From contig MHVR01000004.1 of assembly GCA_001825315.1 (NCBI GenBank), positions 12,469 to 52,176 of the forward strand: a stretch of 39,708 nt of DNA, written 5' to 3'. The stretch is from Candidatus Zambryskibacteria bacterium RIFCSPHIGHO2_02_FULL_43_14. GTDB lineage: Bacteria > Patescibacteriota > Minisyncoccia > Phycocordibacterales > Zambryskibacteraceae. Below, one piece after another: positions 34,310 to 39,708 of the stretch. Both the position numbers and the translations under genes were made by a program. Below the pieces are notes generated by a model. That model saw only the letters and a program-made list of their open reading frames with translations. It was not told where the DNA came from and did not search any database. How positions within the stretch are numbered: the first letter of the stretch is position 1; each line of letters opens with the position of its first letter.

Positions 34310-35278
34310 TTATTTGGCTTGCCTCGCTGCGGCGGGGTTGCTTATATATTCCATAACTGCGGCAATGAGGATTCGTACATCCTCGAACCTGCCTTCTTCA
34401 GTAGAACCAAGAATGGAGATAATAATCGGCCGGCCAAGCTCCGGGTCAAAGACAATTGTTAAATTACCTCCGGCGATATCGGTAAAGCCGGTTTTAGAAA
34501 TCAAGAGCCCGGGAATTTCAGCAATAAGATCATTGGTATTGGTGGCCATATGCAAACGATTATCGAGAGACTGAAATCTAGTAGTGGCCTCTTTGGTGGC
34601 CGCGAGGAGCGCGGGATGATGTGTGAGAATATATTCCAAAAGTAAACTTATATCTCTAGCAGTACCATAGGCACCGCCTTTAACATCCGATTCATCAAGT
34701 CCGGTTTCATTCCAGAAATATGTGTTCTTGAGGCCTAAAACACCCGCTTTGCGATTTATCTCTCCTACAAAATCATTAATAATCTCCTTGGGACTAATTT
34801 CCGCTTTCGAGAGTGCCCCGAGCGAGAGAGCTACGGCTCGCATACCGTCATTTGAGGATGTTATCAAAGAGAAATCAAGAATATCTTTGAGTGACCACTT
34901 CTCATCTTTGTAGAAACCGCTATCTCCTTCTGCTTGTAGTGCCTCTTCGCTTACCGTGATAGTACTGTATAAGGGACTTAAATCTTCGGCGACCAAGGCT
35001 GACATAACCTTGGCGAGCGATGCTAGTGGCAGGCGAGTATTCTCATTTTTAGCAAACAAGACAGTCTTGGTACGGATATCATAGATGTAAACAGCTTTAG
35101 CTCTAATGATAACTGTTGGAAACAATTCGGAGGCAACTTTTGAAGGCACTGAAATGTCTTCCCTTTTCACTTTCAGACCAAAAATAAAAGATACAATAAG
35201 GAGTAAAGTCAAAACCACAGCTAGGAGTATGAAAAGTCTTATTTCAGAACTGCGGTCAGTGAGGGGATGATTATTCAT
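34310..35278 (-). CDS. D-alanyl-D-alanine carboxypeptidase (S11 family)
   Basis: PLASLAKVMSALVA (SxxK), SSNDGM, KTGFTDIAGGNLTIV; start overlaps scpB stop. Confidence 0.9.
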   Translation of the reverse strand: MNNHPLTDRSSEIRLFILLAVVLTLLLIVSFIFGLKVKREDISVPSKVASELFPTVIIRAKAVYIYDIRTKTVLFAKNENTRLPLASLAKVMSALVAEDLSPLYSTITVSEEALQAEGDSGFYKDEKWSLKDILDFSLITSSNDGMRAVALSLGALSKAEISPKEIINDFVGEINRKAGVLGLKNTYFWNETGLDESDVKGGAYGTARDISLLLEYILTHHPALLAATKEATTRFQSLDNRLHMATNTNDLIAEIPGLLISKTGFTDIAGGNLTIVFDPELGRPIIISILGSTEEGRFEDVRILIAAVMEYISNPAAARQAK

Positions 35279-35831
35279 TTTGTTCTGTCGGGGAGATAGC
35301 CACGAATTCCTCAATCTTCTTGAAAGCATCTTGGTATTGCGGCAAATCTTCACGATGAGTGATACCGAGATATTCTAAGAGTTTTAGTGTTGGCTTGTAA
35401 TTATAGCTCCTGTCTCTGACTTCTTGCCCCGCCGCGACGGGGTCACTACGTTCTACAAGCCCTCTGATTAAGAGAGTGCGTAGGATAAAACTCGAATTAA
35501 CTCCGCGAATATGATCAATTTCGCGGCGGGAAACTGGGCCTTTGTATAACACGATGGCAAGAGTCTCGAGACCGGCCCGGCCAAGCTCACGAGAAAATTC
35601 TTCTTTCTGTAGATTTTCGATAAGACTGCTAACATTCGGATGCGTGCCAAAATTGACATACTCACCGTCCGAGACTATCACTATCCCGCGATTTTTATAA
35701 AAATCCTGCAGATTCGTAAGCGCAATTCTCACGACATCGATTTTCTCTCCCAACAATTTCCCAAGCTCGATTATCGAGACCGGCTCGTTTTTGAAAAAGA
35801 GCATTGATTCAATTTTGGATTCTAAATTCAT
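35271..35831 (-). CDS. scpB: Segregation and condensation protein ScpB
   Basis: LESKIESMLFFKNEPVSIIELGKLL..., ETLAIVLYKGPVSRREIDHIRGVNSSFILRTLLIRGLVER. Confidence 0.93.
   Translation of the reverse strand: MNLESKIESMLFFKNEPVSIIELGKLLGEKIDVVRIALTNLQDFYKNRGIVIVSDGEYVNFGTHPNVSSLIENLQKEEFSRELGRAGLETLAIVLYKGPVSRREIDHIRGVNSSFILRTLLIRGLVERSDPVAAGQEVRDRSYNYKPTLKLLEYLGITHREDLPQYQDAFKKIEEFVAISPTEQNE
35427..35442. repeat. GC-rich palindrome inside scpB
   Basis: CCCCG-CCGCGA-CGGGG; a similar CCCCGCCGC segment occurs at 34321-34337 in the 3' end of the carboxypeptidase gene. Confidence 0.6.
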
Positions 35832-35850
35832 TATTCTTTATTCTTTATTC

Positions 35851-36594
35851 CTAAACATACACCGGTGTGCTGATAATCTCATTTTCTATCTCAATATCTC
35901 CCCGACCCTCTTGTGTTACGCGAATAGCGCCTCGTTTGACAAGCTCAAGCATTGCCAGAAACCCTACGATGATAGAAACTTTTTTCTCATGGGTCATACG
36001 CCCTTTTGTATTATGGAGTTCTTTGAAGTTGAGTTTGCTCGCACAATTTATGCGCTCCGCCAGTTTTTCTATCATTTCTTCCAAACTGATAACCTTTTTG
36101 ACTATCACTTTCGACAATATCTCCTTCTTCGGCAGAGATTCGATGACTCTTTCGAGAGCGAGAAGGAGATTTTTGGTATTAGTTTTTGAATCGGGAGAGA
36201 AAACTATCAACGGATTCTTATTGGGAATCTTCTCAAAAATAATTTGTTTACCGAAAATGTTTTTTAGGCCAACGGCCAATTCTTTAACCCAAGCATAGAG
36301 AACCAAGCGATTTTCCAAGTCATGAATACTCTCTTCCTCTTCGTCCGTAAGTCGAATCTGAGGCAAAAGAGAACGAGACTTAATGAGCATCAAAGTCGAA
36401 GCAACAACGATAAACTCGGCCGATTCTCCCATCGGAAACTCTTCATGCTTCTCGAGATATTGAATAAAATCGTCCGTCACTTGCGAAAGCGAAACATCAT
36501 TAACAAAGAGTTTTCTCTTAGTAACCAGTTCAAGAAGAAGGTCCAAAGGACCTTCGAAAACTTGCGTTTTGACAGTATATGAGCCTTCTTTCAC
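35851..36594 (-). CDS. scpA: Segregation and condensation protein ScpA
   Basis: YTVKTQVFEGPLDLLLELVTKRKLFVNDVSLSQVTDDFIQYL. Confidence 0.94.
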   Translation of the reverse strand: MKEGSYTVKTQVFEGPLDLLLELVTKRKLFVNDVSLSQVTDDFIQYLEKHEEFPMGESAEFIVVASTLMLIKSRSLLPQIRLTDEEEESIHDLENRLVLYAWVKELAVGLKNIFGKQIIFEKIPNKNPLIVFSPDSKTNTKNLLLALERVIESLPKKEILSKVIVKKVISLEEMIEKLAERINCASKLNFKELHNTKGRMTHEKKVSIIVGFLAMLELVKRGAIRVTQEGRGDIEIENEIISTPVYV

Positions 36595-36632
36595 CTCGCT
36601 ATTATAGCTTTTTCACCAAACTCTTTCCAACT

Positions 36633-36655
36633 TGTACAAAATTCGATTTTGTACA
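36633..36655. repeat. Hairpin TGTACAAAAT-TCG-ATTTTGTACA
   Basis: 10 bp perfect arms, 3 nt loop, between aspS 3' end and scpA 5' end. Confidence 0.8.
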
Positions 36656-36663
36656 GTTGCATA

Positions 36664-36701
36664 ATACATAATAATAATCCTATAGGATTATTATTATGTA
36701 T
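36664..36701. repeat. 38 bp perfect palindrome
   Basis: ATACATAATAATAATCCTATAGGATTATTATTATGTAT. Confidence 0.9.
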
Positions 36702-36708
36702 AACCGTA

Positions 36709-37950
36709 TTAGGGATTCAAGCGTTTAACATCGCGAGGGAGATAGGTGGCTTCGCGGACGTTTGGAAGGCCGAGAATTTTCATGATAAAGCGAGCAGGAC
36801 CGATACCAGCGCCACCGTGTGGTGGACAACCATAACGGAAGAAGTTTAGGTAGTCTTTCAATGGTTCGAGATTCATCCCCTTCTCTTTTACTTGCGCCTC
36901 AAGAATTTCTGAACGGTGTTCACGTTGAGCAAGCGTCGTTACTTCAATGCCTCTATAGAGTAAGTCTGCTCTTCGACTTCTATCAGAACCTTCTTCTAAA
37001 CGCATATGATAAAAGGCGCTTTTAGATTTGTGATAATCGATAATAAACACAAACTCATGTTTATATTCCTCGAGCACGTATTCTGAAATAGCCCTTTCCT
37101 CTTCCGGAGATAGATCGTGTTCTTCTTCAGACGCAATACCCAGTCCTGCTAAAATTTTCTTCGCTTCAAGCATTGTAATTCTCGGGAACGGTCTACTTGG
37201 AAGCTCAACTTCCAAGTGAAATTGAGCTTCTTTAAGCGCTTTAAATCCTTCCACAATCATTTCTTCTTCAGCATCCATGACATTATGATGATTCTCTATA
37301 TAGGAAATCTCGAAATCCCAGCCGGTAAATTCGGTCATATGTCTTGTGGTAAATGACTCTTCGGCGCGAAATACTGGTCCTATCATGAAGACTTTCTCAA
37401 ACCCCGCCGCCATGGCCATCTGTTTGTAGAATTGCGGCGATTGTGCAAGGTATGCTTTGCGATCGAAGTAGTTCACCTCAAACACTTCTGCCCCGCTCTC
37501 CGATGGTGTAGACATTAATACTGGCGGATAAAGCTGTATAAAGTTGTTTTCATCCCAATATTTACGCCAACCCTTTTCAAATTCAGTCCAAACTTTAAAA
37601 ATTTTTGTTTTTTCTGGCTTTCTCAAGTCAAGCCAACGATAGTCGAAACGTGTCGGCGCTTCGGTTTCCTCATCATTACCCTTCACCACCACTGGTATCG
37701 GCAACTCCGGATTGGCTTTGCTCAAAACCTCAATTTTCTCCGGATGCATCTCACTCCCACCCGGCGCTTGCGGCGCCTCTTTCATCTCCCCCGTTACCCT
37801 GATAACTGATTCGAGAGACAAGCCTTTCGCGGTCTCAAATTCCGCATTATCGGCAGTGACAACAACCTGCGTCAGACCTTTCAAATTACGCACAATAACG
37901 AAGATAATCTTCGACTGTATCCGCAGAGCATGTACGAATCCTTGGATCAT
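36709..37950 (-). CDS. aspS: Archaeal-type aspartyl-tRNA synthetase, short at the N-terminus
   Basis: FDYRWLDLRKPEKTKIFKV, GAEVFEVNYFDRKAYLAQSPQFYKQMAMAAGFEKVFMIGPVFRAEES; no bacterial GAD insertion; ATG overlaps trpS stop. Confidence 0.92.
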   Translation of the reverse strand: MIQGFVHALRIQSKIIFVIVRNLKGLTQVVVTADNAEFETAKGLSLESVIRVTGEMKEAPQAPGGSEMHPEKIEVLSKANPELPIPVVVKGNDEETEAPTRFDYRWLDLRKPEKTKIFKVWTEFEKGWRKYWDENNFIQLYPPVLMSTPSESGAEVFEVNYFDRKAYLAQSPQFYKQMAMAAGFEKVFMIGPVFRAEESFTTRHMTEFTGWDFEISYIENHHNVMDAEEEMIVEGFKALKEAQFHLEVELPSRPFPRITMLEAKKILAGLGIASEEEHDLSPEEERAISEYVLEEYKHEFVFIIDYHKSKSAFYHMRLEEGSDRSRRADLLYRGIEVTTLAQREHRSEILEAQVKEKGMNLEPLKDYLNFFRYGCPPHGGAGIGPARFIMKILGLPNVREATYLPRDVKRLNP

Positions 37951-38897
37951 GATAATTTAAGTCCTACTTTTTCTCTTACTTCTTCCATCTTCTTTTCTGC
38001 CCGAGCACGAGCTTTGTCACTTCCCGCTTTCAATACTTCGAGCACCGATTTTTTATCCTTCGCCAGTTCGACGCGCTTCTCACGCATCGGTGTGATAAAT
38101 TTTTTCAAATCTTCTATCAAAACTTCTTTGAGTTCTTTGTACTGACCTTTCTTTTCTTCATACAACTTATCCAACGACTCTTTATCTTTAAGCAAGGCAT
38201 GGATAGCATAAACATTTTCCGGTTTTTCACCGGAAGAATCAGTCACAATACTCATGACTGATCTACTTATCTCTTCATCAGTAGCAAAAAGTTCAATGGT
38301 ATTACCGTAACTCTTACTCATTTTCCGACCATCAGTACCGGGTATAGTGGCAAGATTTTCGAGAATCAAAGAGTCTGGTAATTTAAAGGTGTCTCCGAAA
38401 GTACTATTAAACTTCTGTGCCATATCACGAGCAATCTCGATATGTTGTTTCTGATCCTGTCCCACCGGCACCACATCGGCATCTTGGATGATGATATCGG
38501 CCGCCATCAAAATTGGATAATCAAATAATCCCACACTCGGTTCTTTGCCATTAGCAATGGCATCTTTGTAAGCATGTGCTCGCGATAGATAAGGCACGGT
38601 CGTAAGACAATTGAGGATCCAAGTGAGCTCCGTCACTTGTGGTACATCTGATTGCTTATAGAGTGTCACCTTCTCTGGATCAAGACCAATAGCAAGATAA
38701 TCAAGTAATACGCCAAGGATATTCTCCCGCAGCTCATCTTTATTTTGGACACTGGTCAAAGCATGCAAATCCGCAATAAAAATATAACTATTGTAAGAAT
38801 CCTGCAACTCCACAAACTGCTTCATGGCGCCAAAGTAGTTCCCAATGTGCGGCCTGCCGGTAGGCTTGACTCCCGAGAGTAGTATTTTCTTGTTCAT
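37947..38897 (-). CDS. trpS: Tryptophanyl-tRNA synthetase
   Basis: KILLSGVKPTGRPHIGNYFGAM; GRKMSKSYGNTI. Confidence 0.95.
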   Translation of the reverse strand: MNKKILLSGVKPTGRPHIGNYFGAMKQFVELQDSYNSYIFIADLHALTSVQNKDELRENILGVLLDYLAIGLDPEKVTLYKQSDVPQVTELTWILNCLTTVPYLSRAHAYKDAIANGKEPSVGLFDYPILMAADIIIQDADVVPVGQDQKQHIEIARDMAQKFNSTFGDTFKLPDSLILENLATIPGTDGRKMSKSYGNTIELFATDEEISRSVMSIVTDSSGEKPENVYAIHALLKDKESLDKLYEEKKGQYKELKEVLIEDLKKFITPMREKRVELAKDKKSVLEVLKAGSDKARARAEKKMEEVREKVGLKLS

Positions 38898-38962
38898 ATT
38901 AATAAAATCTATTTTAGCAGTAATTTAATGATAACTCCATCGCAATTTTAAATACCACCATG

Positions 38963-38990
38963 ATTCGTTCATTCTCACGAATTAGAGAAT
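38963..38990. promoter_or_regulatory. Operator-like site, copy 1 (upstream of trpS)
   Basis: ATTCGTTC-ATTCTCACGAAT-TAGAGAAT; palindromic ATTCnnnnGAAT core. Confidence 0.6.
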
Positions 38991-39256
38991 CATAGACATT
39001 TTATGATGGGAAAGAATATACCCGGGATGGAATCATTTAATCTGTAGAATACTTCCGAGCTTCTCTGTTCTTTATCTAATATCCCCGCCCCGAATAGGAC
39101 GGCAAGATGTCTAGATGTGGATTTGAATGAAAGATGGATAGCCCCAGCAATTTCGCCAACATTCGCTTCTTTATCTTTCTTCAAGAATGAAATAATCACC
39201 AGACGTCTTTTATTGGCCAGGGCTTTTAATATGCGCTCCAAGTCTCTTTCTTTCAT
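38990..39256 (-). CDS. ArsR-family winged-helix regulator
   Basis: ERILKALANKRRLVIISFLKKDKEANVGEIAGAIHLSFKSTSRHLAVLFGAGILDKEQRSSEVFYRL. Confidence 0.88.
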   Translation of the reverse strand: MKERDLERILKALANKRRLVIISFLKKDKEANVGEIAGAIHLSFKSTSRHLAVLFGAGILDKEQRSSEVFYRLNDSIPGIFFPIIKCL

Positions 39257-39272
39257 GTATTTATTCTATCAC

Positions 39273-39300
39273 ATTCGTTCATTCGTGAGAATGAGAGAAT
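39273..39300. promoter_or_regulatory. Operator-like site, copy 2 (upstream of the arsR-like gene)
   Basis: ATTCGTTC-ATTCGTGAGAAT-GAGAGAAT; same flanks as copy 1, core reverse-complemented. Confidence 0.65.
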
Positions 39301-39310
39301 AATATAGACG

Positions 39311-39708
39311 TTACAATTTTTTGAATTTTTTATAATCGTCTTCGATCAAACTCAGTTTGATTAGCCGAGAGCGGATACCGCCCGGCTGGCGGCCGAATTT
39401 TACGGCGAGACTTCTGATTGACTCTCCTTTATTAAAACATTCGGCCAATTCTTTCTCTTCACCTTCTCTCCACCGACCGTAAGCGTTGGTGTGCTTCTCT
39501 CGCAATTTTGCCAAGCGACTCCCCTTTTCCAACACCTGACCGATTGAAACAGGTTCCGATTCTGCCTTCTCCGGAAACTTGCCACCGGAGGCGCGGATGA
39601 AATTGTTGTGCATCTTCGCGAGCTCGTCTGGAGCGATTTCCTGAAATTTTTCCATCGCCACCCGCGAGGCATCCCGAAATTCCGAATCTTTTTCAAACAC
39701 GTCCGGAT
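39311..39708 (-). CDS. C-terminal part of a protein with HTH-like C-terminus; continues past the window edge
   Basis: Open frame at the window edge; EEKELAECFNKGESIRSLAVKFGRQPGGIRSRLIKLSLI resembles the C-terminal HTH found on some helicases. Confidence 0.6.
   Translation of the reverse strand, partial: PDVFEKDSEFRDASRVAMEKFQEIAPDELAKMHNNFIRASGGKFPEKAESEPVSIGQVLEKGSRLAKLREKHTNAYGRWREGEEKELAECFNKGESIRSLAVKFGRQPGGIRSRLIKLSLIEDDYKKFKKL

Noticed and set aside
1-39708. CRISPR array, transposase, integrase or phage module
   Set aside because: No regularly spaced repeats and no transposase, integrase or phage structural proteins recognised in the window.

Overview
The window looks like a ~39.7 kb chromosomal segment of a CPR/Patescibacteria-type (probably Parcubacteria-like) bacterium using the standard code, with TGA as a stop. 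The organism assignment is inferred from gene content and reduced protein forms; nothing was searched. Main contents: (i) the 5' part of a large unknown CDS, a GIY-YIG C-terminal remnant, tRNA-Glu(CUC), and an unexplained structured transcription unit with its own promoter-like sequence and terminator; (ii) a minus-strand copper/thiol cluster (CsoR, a CsoR-type palindromic operator, CopA P-type ATPase, DUF1573, CcdA, HMA-DsbD, cupredoxin, and three uncharacterised Cys/His-rich proteins); (iii) a class II (B12-dependent) ribonucleotide reductase with a PduO-type adenosyltransferase; (iv) housekeeping genes (yqeY, rmuC, rplU, recR, dnaB, cysS, ctpA, a short rplI, rpmA); (v) a MacAB-like efflux set, a transglycosylase, murF and pyrE; (vi) a long minus-strand cell-envelope/division run (scpA, scpB, dacF-like, asnB, mraY, ftsW, murG, short gltX, M23 peptidase); (vii) aspS-trpS behind an ArsR-like gene flanked by two related operator-like sites. 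The points most worth following up are the copper/thiol cluster with its novel Cys proteins, the 285-aa GluRS with no anticodon-binding domain, two orphan mini-genes sharing a leader motif (one a 50-aa Cys4His microprotein missed by the ORF track), the orphan structured RNA, and short palindromic/GC-rich repeats located inside conserved genes.
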